From the NCBI GenBank assembly GCA_964584775.1, contig CAZPBC010000030.1, positions 1-23,632 of the forward strand: DNA of 23,632 bases, written 5' to 3'. The notes under the pieces were generated by a model. It did no database searches. It was not told the origin of the DNA and was given only the letters and a program-made list of their open reading frames with translations. Below, piece after piece: positions 14,083-21,343 of the stretch (positions are counted from its first letter, which is position 1; each line of letters starts with the position of its first letter). This stretch comes from CAZPBC01 sp964584775 (GTDB lineage Bacteria > Chlamydiota > Chlamydiia > Chlamydiales > SLFE01). The position numbers and the translations under genes are program-made.

Positions 14083-14331
14083 CTTTGGAAAATAGCTCAT
14101 CCTGAAAAAGTGAGATCAGACACGAATAAGAAGAGGCCCTCTTCTAGTCCTCTGGGAGAGCAAAGAGTCCTAAAAAGAAGAGCTGAAGCTCGAGTTAGGG
14201 TTAAGCTGTTTGATCCATCAGATAGTAAGGAGAATACACCTGTTGTACCGGACTCAACACCCGAGGAGAGCAGTGTCTGGGATTCAGCCCGCATCCCTAC
14301 AGGATGGGAGCCAACCCTACCACTCTCTTAA
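14083..14331 (+). other. In-frame open extension after the kinase stop, with candidate bipartite NLS
   Basis: Immediately after the kinase TAA the same frame stays open for 82 codons to a TAA at 14329-14331. The encoded stretch is rich in Ser, Pro and charged residues and contains KKRPSSSPLGEQRVLKRR, two basic clusters 12 residues apart, matching a bipartite nuclear localisation pattern, followed by an acidic Ser/Pro tail. The only plausible start is a GTG at 14110 (73 residues) without a good Shine-Dalgarno. It may be a separate small gene, a C-terminal kinase extension reached by readthrough of TAA-C, or a tail cut off by a nonsense mutation. No domain is recognised. Confidence 0.45.
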
Positions 14332-14344
14332 GAAAAATCACCGG

Positions 14345-14803
14345 TTAATAGAAGTCGTGTTCTAGAGGAGTTCCGTTGTTAAAACACTCAATGTGACTGC
14401 ATGTAGTTAAAAACCAATCAGGCAAGCTAGCGAGCTCTCTACCAACCAGATGAAGCCTGGTAATGGAAGATTGGTCAAGCCAATCTCGGACGAAAGATAA
14501 CCTGTCGGTATCAATGACCAACACTCTTAGCTTTGTTAGTGTTGATAAATTGGGGATCTCATTGAGAGGGTTTCCATGAAGATCTAAAGTTTCTAGAGAT
14601 GGAAAATGAGTCTGTAACCCGTAAGGCAATCGGACGAAACAATTACCAGATAAAACAAGAGTGCGGACTTTGTCCGCTAATGACTCAAGTTCTTTTGGGA
14701 GCTGATCAAGTCTTCTTCCACTTAAATCAATGTCTAGTGGATCTGAATAGTTGATGGGGAAGTTTTCTTTACAAAGTGTGTCGCCGTGTGAAATTCTAAC
14801 CAT
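14345..14803 (-). CDS. Small leucine-rich-repeat protein
   Basis: Predicted 152 residues with no signal peptide. Four to five LRR units run from about 23 to 130, with the L-x-x-L-x-L-x-x-N-x-L-x-x-L/I-P pattern clear in IDLSGRRLDQLP, LVLSGNCFVRLP, LDLHGNPLNEIP and LHLVGRELASLP. The latter part of the repeat motif resembles bacterial effector-type LRRs (N-x-L-x-x-L-P). It is short: no catalytic E3 ligase domain and no N-terminal extension are present, so it is a complete mini-LRR or a remnant. It converges on the kinase/extension and lies in the same AT-rich patch. GAGTGAGAT precedes the ATG, a weak ribosome site. A role in binding a host or bacterial protein is inference. Confidence 0.8.
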   Translation of the reverse strand: MVRISHGDTLCKENFPINYSDPLDIDLSGRRLDQLPKELESLADKVRTLVLSGNCFVRLPYGLQTHFPSLETLDLHGNPLNEIPNLSTLTKLRVLVIDTDRLSFVRDWLDQSSITRLHLVGRELASLPDWFLTTCSHIECFNNGTPLEHDFY

Positions 14804-15020
14804 ATCTCACTCTATCACAGATTTGGATATTTCACACCAACAAAAAAATATAATTATTACTATTTTTCACATAAGGTAAGGCTTAAGTTTATAATTCTCA
14901 AAGATATAATTTAGAGGGAGGCTTCGCACTTGGGAGGAGGTTCTCAGGCGGAAAATCTGCAGCAGAGCGTTGTTCTTAAGTCACTTTCTTCTTTATGATA
15001 GGTCCTTTGAGGTGGTTTTC
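14804..15020. promoter_or_regulatory. AT-rich divergent region between LRR gene and rmuC
   Basis: A 217-bp region with two TATAAT hexamers on the plus strand (14890-14895 and 14905-14910), 15 bp apart. Neither has a convincing -35 box at 16-18 bp, so an rmuC promoter here is plausible but not established. The ribosome site for rmuC, GAGG at 15009-15012, lies 8 bases before its ATG. Confidence 0.35.
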
Positions 15021-16259
15021 ATGATCCTGTTTCTTCTTTTTAGTTTAGTGATTCTCTCGTTGCTCGGCTGGATTTTCTTCCGTGAGCGTAAAATTCAGCT
15101 TCTCTGGAAAGAGGGGGTGGAGAAAGAGGCAAAAATCCAGCAGCTTGAGGCTGCGATGGAAGAGGGGGAGCGCTCCAGGAGGGAGTTGAAACAGAGTTTT
15201 CAAGCGCTTTCTATGGAGGCTCTTGAGAAGAATAGCAAATCCTTTTTAGAACTGGCAGCGCTGAAATTTGACAAGCTGCAGGAGAGTGCGAGGCAGGATA
15301 TCCATCAGAAGAAGACAGCCATTGATGAGCTTCTCAAGCCCATTAAAGAGTCGATCGACAAATCCCATCAAACCCATCGCGAGTTGAAAGAGCAGCTGAT
15401 GACGGCCAAGGCCACCTTCAGCGAGCAGGTCAAAGGGCTTCTCTATACACAGAATCGCCTTCAGAATGAGACACAGAGTTTGGTGAAGGCGCTACGTAAA
15501 CCGACGGTGCGTGGTCGCTGGGGAGAGATGCAACTCAAACGCGTGGTTGAGCTGGCTGGCATGGTGCAGATGTGCGACTTTGTGGAGCAAAGCAGTGAAA
15601 CGACCGACTCTACCCGTATCCGCCCCGACTTGATTGTCAAACTTCCCGCTGGGAAGGAAATTGTGGTCGATGCAAAGACTCCTCTCCAATCTTATCTCGA
15701 TGCGATTGAGGCAGAGAGCGACGAAGAGAAAGCGCTCAAACTGAAAGACCATGCCCGTCAGCTCAAGACTCATATCATCCAGCTTTCCGCAAAGGCGTAC
15801 TGGGAGCAGTTTCCCAACGCTCCTGAGTTTGTTGTGCTCTTTTTACCTGGAGAGTCCTTCTTTTCAGCGGCTTTAGAGTCGGATCCTTCGCTCATAGAGT
15901 ATGGAGCCTCTCAGCGTGTGATCATCGCGACACCGACCACTCTCATTTCTCTACTCCGCTCCGTTGCTTATGGGTGGAGGCAGGAGACGATGGCAAAGAA
16001 TGCACTTGAAATTGCTTCGCTCGGAAAAGAACTCCATGGACGGCTCCAGTTGTTCTTGAAAAACTTCTCACAAATCCGCAAAGAGCTCTCTTCTGCTGTG
16101 ACGGCGTACAACCAAACGATCGGTTCACTCGAAAGCCGTGTGCTCGTGACGGCACGGAAACTCAGCGAAAAAACAGAATCTGACGTTGAAGAATTGCGTG
16201 TGCCTGAGCCGGTCGAAGAACAACCGAGAGTCTCTAAGTTAATCGAATCAGGTCAGTAG
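15021..16259 (+). CDS. rmuC: RmuC-family DNA recombination protein
   Basis: Predicted 412 residues. The ATG at 15021 with GAGG 8 bases upstream is preferred over a TTG at 14970. Residues 1-19 are a single N-terminal membrane anchor, about 20-160 are coiled coil, and about 160-370 form the RmuC domain with the conserved block RGRWGEMQLKRV (164-175), D203 in RPDLIV, and D217-A-K219, which together match a PD-(D/E)xK nuclease core (E169, D203, D217, K219). RmuC limits recombination at short inverted repeats in E. coli and is thought to be a nuclease. The C-terminal tail is charged and low complexity. The last 12 bases overlap the 3' end of the convergent DMT transporter gene. Confidence 0.95.
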   Translation: MILFLLFSLVILSLLGWIFFRERKIQLLWKEGVEKEAKIQQLEAAMEEGERSRRELKQSFQALSMEALEKNSKSFLELAALKFDKLQESARQDIHQKKTAIDELLKPIKESIDKSHQTHRELKEQLMTAKATFSEQVKGLLYTQNRLQNETQSLVKALRKPTVRGRWGEMQLKRVVELAGMVQMCDFVEQSSETTDSTRIRPDLIVKLPAGKEIVVDAKTPLQSYLDAIEAESDEEKALKLKDHARQLKTHIIQLSAKAYWEQFPNAPEFVVLFLPGESFFSAALESDPSLIEYGASQRVIIATPTTLISLLRSVAYGWRQETMAKNALEIASLGKELHGRLQLFLKNFSQIRKELSSAVTAYNQTIGSLESRVLVTARKLSEKTESDVEELRVPEPVEEQPRVSKLIESGQ

Positions 16260-17204
16260 CTCTTGCTGCTGTTGTTGGTAGTTGCGGACACTTCGGATAA
16301 AGTAAAGGACTGCAAACACCACCACCGACGCTCCGGTATGCTCTAAGAGTGTAGGGAAGCGTCCGATGACGAGGAAGCTAAAGAGCAGTCCGAATAGCGG
16401 CTCGCAGACGATGAGCTGACCCACAATCGAGGTGGGAATGAGCTTGAGTGCGTGTTGCCAGAAGAAAGTCCCAGCCATCGCAGTCACGAGGCCGAGGATC
16501 GCCATTCCGACTAAAAAGGCTGTCATCACTTCTGAGTGTAGCTCTCCTGTGAGAAAACTCATTTCCGAGATGCCTGAGAGGTGAAGAAAGGATCCTACGA
16601 AGAAGGTAATGAGAAGACAAACGATCCCGACAAGGGAGTTGAAAAGGGGAACTGAAAGATTTTCTCGCTTCACAAATCTTGCACTAAAGACAGAATACCA
16701 GGCCCACATCGTGACGGCTGAGAAGGTGGCGACAATTCCGGTGAGTTTATTTTGCCAGGTGAGGGCGGCGTCCACCTCGAAGTCTTGTAGGTGGAGGATC
16801 GTGATTCCAGCAAGGACCATCAAAGCTGGTGCGATTAGGAGTTTGACTGGGTAGGTCTTCTCTTTCATATTCCCCCAAAGACTGACGATCAGAGGATTGC
16901 TCGCGTAAAGGATCGTGACGAGCGAAGCTCCGATAGAACGGATCCCGAGTACAACGAGGAGGTAGTAAAGGAAGTTTCCGGTGAGGGCAAAGAGGAAGAC
17001 AAATCCCCAAACTTTAGGAGACTTTGGAACCATTCCCTTAAAAAGAAAAGGGACGAAGAAGGGAATGCTGAAGAGGCCATAAGCGAAGTACCGGCCCACC
17101 GCGACCTCCACAGGATTGAAGTCTGGAATGAAGAGGGGGACGACGAAACTGGTGGCCCAGCAGGCGCATGCCATGAGTGCATATAGGATTCCGATAAAGT
17201 TCAT
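16248..17204 (-). CDS. EamA/DMT-family transporter
   Basis: Predicted 318 residues with ten hydrophobic segments in two EamA halves (about 4-135 and about 150-300), the standard drug/metabolite transporter architecture. The conserved first helix with a Trp-Ala-Thr (ACACWATSFVVP) and the ending of each half (ASNPLIVSLWG; CEPLFGLLFSFLVIG) are recognisable. It exports or exchanges a small metabolite across the inner membrane; in chlamydiae, DMT members include nucleotide-sugar-like and S-adenosylmethionine carriers, but this one cannot be assigned. The C-terminus has a QQQQQ tract. There is no Shine-Dalgarno; the promoter places the transcription start at about the ATG itself. It lies 46 bp downstream of the ROK kinase gene. 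Confidence 0.92.
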   Translation of the reverse strand: MNFIGILYALMACACWATSFVVPLFIPDFNPVEVAVGRYFAYGLFSIPFFVPFLFKGMVPKSPKVWGFVFLFALTGNFLYYLLVVLGIRSIGASLVTILYASNPLIVSLWGNMKEKTYPVKLLIAPALMVLAGITILHLQDFEVDAALTWQNKLTGIVATFSAVTMWAWYSVFSARFVKRENLSVPLFNSLVGIVCLLITFFVGSFLHLSGISEMSFLTGELHSEVMTAFLVGMAILGLVTAMAGTFFWQHALKLIPTSIVGQLIVCEPLFGLLFSFLVIGRFPTLLEHTGASVVVFAVLYFIRSVRNYQQQQQELLT

Positions 17205-17211
17205 AGGTAAT

Positions 17212-17240
17212 ATTATACACTATAAGTCAAAAAAATTCAA
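17212..17240 (-). promoter_or_regulatory. Promoter of the DMT transporter gene, apparently leaderless
   Basis: On the minus strand TTGAAT (17235-17240), 17 bp, and a perfect TATAAT (17212-17217). The expected start site is about 17205, one base before the ATG at 17204, and there is no ribosome-binding sequence. This predicts a leaderless transcript. Confidence 0.7.
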
Positions 17241-17250
17241 TAAGATACGG

Positions 17251-18201
17251 CTACTTCGAAAAAAGCAGTGAGGCGGCACCTACAACGCCGCTGTCTTTGG
17301 TTAGAGCGGTCTTTTTAAAAGAAAGATTTGCTTTTGCCGCTGGGAGAACCTTCTCTTTGACTCCCTGCTCAATGATGGAAACGAGCTCAGGTAGGGCATC
17401 AGCAATGCCCCCGCCGATCACGAAAAGGTCTGGGTTGAGGGTGTGGGTGAGGTTGATGAAGCCGTCGATATAGGAGCGCTCAGCCATCCGGATGACTTCA
17501 CTGGCAAGAGCATCATTTTGGCGGAAAGCTTCGATCACCTCACGGGCGGTGACCCGTTCCACCACGCCATCCGCCAAATGGAGCATGAGACTCTCTTTTT
17601 TGAGTGTGAGCGCCTCCTGTGCATGAGCCGCAATTGCCCAGCCGCCTCCATAGCTTTCCCAGCAACCGAGATGCCCGCAGCTGCAGGGGATGCCGCTTTC
17701 ACGGATGCGCATGTGCCCCACTTCACCAGCGACATTCGAAGCTCCATCGATAAGGTGCCCCTTTTCGACGATGCCTCCACCAATACCCGTTCCAATAAAG
17801 ACACAGACGACCGTATCTGCTCCTTTGGCTGCACCAAAGAGTGCCTCGCCGAGTGCTGCGGCTTTGACGTCATTGGTGATCTTGGTTAAAAGACTCAAGC
17901 TCTCTTCCAGTTTTTCTTTGAAGGGGAAGTGATCCCAGTGGAGATTTGGAGCGGAAAGAACGGTTCCAGATTTAGGGTCGATCTGTCCCGCGACTCCGAC
18001 TCCAAGACCGATCGGACGTCCATCGACCTTGTCCATCAGCTCCTTCGATAGATCGGAGATTTGTTGGACGATCGCCTCCGCACCGCCTTCTACATTTGTA
18101 GGGGTGCGTGCTTTTTCAAGGACCTCTCCCTCTTCCGAGATGGCCGCCGCTTCGATTTTCGTGCCGCCAAGGTCGACACCTACTGCCCACTGCTTCTCCA
18201 T
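17251..18201 (-). CDS. ROK-family sugar kinase
   Basis: Predicted 316 residues. ATP site DLGGTKIE at 10-17, catalytic Asp111 in TNDVKAAALGE, second phosphate loop GTGIGGG at 137-143, sugar-binding Glu160 and His163 in GEVGHM, and the ROK zinc motif C173-S-C175-G-H-L-G-C180-W-E182. The family phosphorylates hexoses (glucose, fructose, mannose, N-acetylmannosamine or N-acetylglucosamine). There is no N-terminal DNA-binding domain, so this is a kinase and not a ROK repressor. Glucokinase is the most common function and would feed glycolysis, but specificity is not decided by sequence. It begins 40 bp after rtcB on the same strand. Confidence 0.93.
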   Translation of the reverse strand: MEKQWAVGVDLGGTKIEAAAISEEGEVLEKARTPTNVEGGAEAIVQQISDLSKELMDKVDGRPIGLGVGVAGQIDPKSGTVLSAPNLHWDHFPFKEKLEESLSLLTKITNDVKAAALGEALFGAAKGADTVVCVFIGTGIGGGIVEKGHLIDGASNVAGEVGHMRIRESGIPCSCGHLGCWESYGGGWAIAAHAQEALTLKKESLMLHLADGVVERVTAREVIEAFRQNDALASEVIRMAERSYIDGFINLTHTLNPDLFVIGGGIADALPELVSIIEQGVKEKVLPAAKANLSFKKTALTKDSGVVGAASLLFSK

Positions 18202-18241
18202 AACCGCAGGTTAGCTGCCTGCCGATTTCGTGGCAACGATT

Positions 18242-19654
18242 TCAACCCTTTACGACGAGGTGGGGCTTCAGGCGGGCGACACGGGAGGCAAGGCGGGCTT
18301 TTTCTGCTGCATCGACGACCAGATCGACATCTTTATAGGCATCGGGCATCTCTTCGACGATGGTGCGCATGGAGTTGGCAAGGACCTTGACGTTTTGGCG
18401 CTCCATGTAGTCTAAGGGGTCACGCCCTTTCCAGTGCTTTTTTGATTTGATGCGGCTGCGTGCACGGCCAGCGCCGTGGCAGCAGGAGGCAAAAGTTTCC
18501 GGGCGACCAAGACCCACGAGGAGGTAACTTGCACGTCCCATGTCGCCCGGGACGAGCACCGGCTGCCCAGTGTGTTGATACACCTCTGACAGCTCGGGGT
18601 GACCTTTGCCGAAAGCGCGTGTGGCTCCTTTGCGGTGGACGCAGACTTGCTGACCAAAATGCGTCTCTTTTTTCGCAATGTTATGACAAACGTCATAAAT
18701 CTGTTTGAGTTCTTCCGGGCGGATGCCAAGCTCTTTGACGAAGGCTTCACGGACGGCGTGCAGGATGCGCTGGCGGTTATTGAAAGCAAAGTTGGCTGCT
18801 GCAGCCATGGATTGAAAATAGCGTTCTCCTTCAGGACTCTTGAGGGGAGCCGCGACAAGTTGTGGGTCGGGGAGATTTTTTTCGAATCCCTTCTTCATAA
18901 AGTCGTCAAGGGTGTCTTGACAAATTTGATGACCAAACCCTCTTGATCCAGAATGGATGAGGACATAAGTCGTTCCCGGTGCGATCCCCCAAGCGTCGGT
19001 GATCGTTGAATCGAAGATCTCTTCGATAGCGCCGATTTCGGCGAAGTGGTTGCCTGATCCAATCGTTCCTAGCTGGGCTTTTCCTCTCGACTGGGCGCGT
19101 TTTGAAACAGCATCGAGAGAGCCGCCTTCAATACAACCGTGGCTTTCGCTGTGAAGGAGGTCCTCTTCCAGTCCATAGCCAGCTTCGAGGGAAAAGCGGG
19201 CTCCTTGTTCGACAATCTTGCGATAATCGGCATCGCTAAGGGGTTGTTGGTTTTTTTGCCCATGCCCGACACCAGAGGGAACGGTCTCGTAGACACGCTT
19301 CAGAAGTGCCTCTTTTTGCTTCTCTGACAGACGAGAAAAAGGGATGGGGACGACGGCGAGACGTACCCCGCAGTTGATATCGTAACCGACACCACCCGGG
19401 CTGATGACTCCGGTTTCAAGGTCCGTAGCAGCGACCCCACCGATCGGAAACCCATACCCCCAATGCATGTCTGGCATGGCGACGGCTTGTCCGACAATTC
19501 CAGGAAGGTGAGTGACATTTTTGAGCTGCTTCAAAGGTTCGTCCATCTGCTGTCGGAGCAGTTCTTCGGTGGCGACCACAAGACCACTCGTGAGCATCGA
19601 TCCCCGTTTCGGGAGTTCAAAGAGCGCCTCTTCTTTTTGGACAAGATCAAACAT
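18242..19654 (-). CDS. rtcB: RtcB 3'-phosphate/5'-OH RNA ligase
   Basis: Predicted 470 residues from the ATG at 19654; a TTG at 19660 would add two. RtcB joins RNA 3'-phosphate or 2',3'-cyclic phosphate ends to 5'-OH ends using GTP and Mn2+. All metal and nucleotide ligands of the family are visible: Asp92 and Cys95 in GYDINCGVR, His203 in GSGNHF, His234 in LIHSGSRG, His324 in VCHN, and the guanylylated His393 in CCHGAGR. The length is normal. Its start overlaps the stop of the ThpR-archease gene by 8 bases, and the shared ribosome site GGGAG lies inside that gene, so the two are translationally coupled. The function is RNA repair or tRNA/rRNA healing. Confidence 0.97.
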   Translation of the reverse strand: MFDLVQKEEALFELPKRGSMLTSGLVVATEELLRQQMDEPLKQLKNVTHLPGIVGQAVAMPDMHWGYGFPIGGVAATDLETGVISPGGVGYDINCGVRLAVVPIPFSRLSEKQKEALLKRVYETVPSGVGHGQKNQQPLSDADYRKIVEQGARFSLEAGYGLEEDLLHSESHGCIEGGSLDAVSKRAQSRGKAQLGTIGSGNHFAEIGAIEEIFDSTITDAWGIAPGTTYVLIHSGSRGFGHQICQDTLDDFMKKGFEKNLPDPQLVAAPLKSPEGERYFQSMAAAANFAFNNRQRILHAVREAFVKELGIRPEELKQIYDVCHNIAKKETHFGQQVCVHRKGATRAFGKGHPELSEVYQHTGQPVLVPGDMGRASYLLVGLGRPETFASCCHGAGRARSRIKSKKHWKGRDPLDYMERQNVKVLANSMRTIVEEMPDAYKDVDLVVDAAEKARLASRVARLKPHLVVKG

Positions 19655-20435
19655 CGACAATCATCTCCCATTCGAAATACCCTGTTTTCTCTCTCAAGCT
19701 GGAGTGGTAACTGACTGCTTTGAGATCCACTCCCACATTCTCATCGGCGTGGCTGATGAGTGTGTTGAGCTGTTGGATGATTTCCTTTAAGTCATCGCAC
19801 GGACGTGAGGGGAGCTCGACATCCAGCAGTTCCGGGTGCGAGCAGCTGAGAGCGGTCAGAGCGTTATAGAAAAGCACTTTCGGTTCTTCGCCTCGAATGA
19901 GAAAGGCACGGTCGGCGGTGTGTTCGATTTCTTCGAAGGGAAGAAGGAGTTTTTTTTCGTAAACGGGAACGTAGCGTAACTCAGGTTTGCTTTCATAAAG
20001 AGTGAAGGTGTCAAAGTAGAGAGGGATCTTTGAAAACGCGCGTTTCCACTCCGCTTTATTGAAGGGTTTTCTCGCAATCGTGACATGGGGAAGGAGGGGG
20101 CGATTTTCTAAAGAATAGCCCTGTTGATTGATCCAAAAGCGGAGTTGTTCGTGGAAGTGGAGGAGTTTGGCCTGCTGGTAGCATTCGATGTGCCAGGCGA
20201 CGACACGTGGAGATTTTGGAGGGAGAAAGAGGAGGTGAGAGGCAAAACCCGTCAGCCCGACCTGGAAGGGAAAGGGTGGGTGAGACTCGAGGTTTGTTTC
20301 TAAAGGCTCGGAGTCGACATTGCCAAGAAAGGCGAGGGTGAGGTGGCGGGAGGCTGGGTCAAGAGTTCTTCCCTCGGGAAAAGAGTGAAGGAGTGGAGAG
20401 AGCGCCTTAAATCCAAAGAAAAGTCGTTTGTTCAT
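19647..20435 (-). CDS. thpR: Fusion of 2H RNA phosphodiesterase (ThpR/LigT-like) and shortened archease
   Basis: Predicted 262 residues. Residues 1-165 are a 2H phosphoesterase with both catalytic H-x-T motifs, H31-L-T33 and H117-V-T119, matching ThpR, which opens RNA 2',3'-cyclic phosphates and can act as a 2'-5' RNA ligase. Residues about 166-262 match archease, the RtcB activator: E171-H-T-A-D175 at the start, then K239-A-V-S-Y-H244 and the closing M-I-V-D261-V. Archease is usually about 135-140 residues; here it is about 97, the loss falling in the middle. The gene overlaps rtcB by 8 bases, strongly supporting a joint role in RNA end processing. No Shine-Dalgarno is seen at the ATG. Confidence 0.88.
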   Translation of the reverse strand: MNKRLFFGFKALSPLLHSFPEGRTLDPASRHLTLAFLGNVDSEPLETNLESHPPFPFQVGLTGFASHLLFLPPKSPRVVAWHIECYQQAKLLHFHEQLRFWINQQGYSLENRPLLPHVTIARKPFNKAEWKRAFSKIPLYFDTFTLYESKPELRYVPVYEKKLLLPFEEIEHTADRAFLIRGEEPKVLFYNALTALSCSHPELLDVELPSRPCDDLKEIIQQLNTLISHADENVGVDLKAVSYHSSLREKTGYFEWEMIVDV

Positions 20436-20622
20436 TAACTATGTAGGCTAAGGGGATTGAAGATTATTTATCCACTCTTCTGTCACGCCAACTCTATGGG
20501 GGGGTGTTGAAGGTGTAATCGTATAAAAGGAAATAAAGTGGTTAAATTTGTTACTATATAAATTGTTTTTGGTATAGTTAGTCAGAAATTCATTTGTTTT
20601 GATACTTTGCAAAGGTCTTTCC
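20436..20622. promoter_or_regulatory. AT-rich divergent promoter region of the RNA-repair operon and the coiled-coil gene
   Basis: A 187-bp divergent gap. On the plus strand TATAGT (20573-20578) is preceded by TTACTA at 16 bp (20551-20556) or TTGTTA at 19 bp (20548-20553), a moderate promoter for the coiled-coil gene. On the minus strand a TTGGCG / AATAAT pair at 17 bp could serve the thpR-archease gene but is weak. Confidence 0.4.
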
Positions 20623-21330
20623 ATGGAACCAGGAGCTAGTCCAAAACCTACGACTATTCCTCTTTGCAGATCGCAAACGGGATGCTCTAGTCCACCTCAG
20701 AGGAGGAGGCTACGCCATCTTTTTGCTGGCCTGTTTCCTCACCTTTCTGAACACAATCGCAGAACATTATTTGAGTATATGGTCCCCGGGGCGAAGAGGA
20801 TGACGGCATATCCCTCCGCTGCTTCTCTTGAAGATGCAGTTCAAGAGGAGGAACGACTCACTCTTCAAATTCAAGCAAAAGAGCGAAAATTGAAAAGGAT
20901 AGGACATCAAATTAAGATGGTCCGGCGTTTACTTGATCAGGTGGCATTAATGATTGAGCAGATGAGAGACCTTTTTAAAGTGAAGAAACTTTGTGTTCAA
21001 ATACTTGATGCTGAGGTCCGTTATTTGGCAAAAGAACGGGGACTTAGAGGTTGTGAAAGGATCATTGAGACTGCTGGGGGGGCCGTTGTAAGAAGGATTT
21101 TAGTTTCTGCTTTGGATGGGAAAAATATAGTGAAACTGGCGCTATGCCAGTTGGAGAATAATGAGTCCATTTTTGAAGGGGAACTAAAGTCACTCAGAGC
21201 AGTCAGAGAGAGGGTGTACGTAGAGCTAGCGGCTCTGCGAGCAAAGAGGGCGAATTTGTATAGGCACAGAGTTTACCTGCAAATGTACGTTGAATCTAAG
21301 GATGTGTTTGAGTTGACTGGAGCATCCTAG
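20623..21330 (+). CDS. Coiled-coil protein of unknown function, effector candidate
   Basis: Predicted 235 residues. The ATG at 20623 has AAAGG about 8 bases upstream and is preferred over a TTG at 20599. Residues 1-60 are Pro/Ser- and Arg-rich with PPQRRRLRHLF around 25-35. From about 65 to 225 the protein is predicted helical with heptad-like Leu/Ile/Val spacing and many charged residues, probably two coiled-coil hairpins separated by a small Gly-containing segment (GGAVV). There is no signal peptide and no known motif. Its AT-rich upstream region and isolation between core genes suggest a lineage-specific gene. Its stop lies 13 bp from the end of the convergent DUF455 gene. Confidence 0.75.
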   Translation: MEPGASPKPTTIPLCRSQTGCSSPPQRRRLRHLFAGLFPHLSEHNRRTLFEYMVPGAKRMTAYPSAASLEDAVQEEERLTLQIQAKERKLKRIGHQIKMVRRLLDQVALMIEQMRDLFKVKKLCVQILDAEVRYLAKERGLRGCERIIETAGGAVVRRILVSALDGKNIVKLALCQLENNESIFEGELKSLRAVRERVYVELAALRAKRANLYRHRVYLQMYVESKDVFELTGAS

Positions 21331-21343
21331 AAGGTAGACTCTC

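Noticed and set aside
14097..14294. Minus-strand open frame opposite the kinase extension
   Set aside because: Composition is Leu/Ser-rich shadow type and it has no ribosome site; the plus-strand reading has better protein-like character and continues the kinase frame.
17443..17889. 148-codon plus-strand open frame opposite the ROK kinase gene
   Set aside because: It lies entirely antisense to a complete ROK kinase and has biased, Cys-rich composition without motif.
18412..18858. 148-codon minus-strand frame inside rtcB
   Set aside because: It is in another frame of the same strand, fully covered by rtcB, with Ser/Ala/Lys-rich shadow composition.
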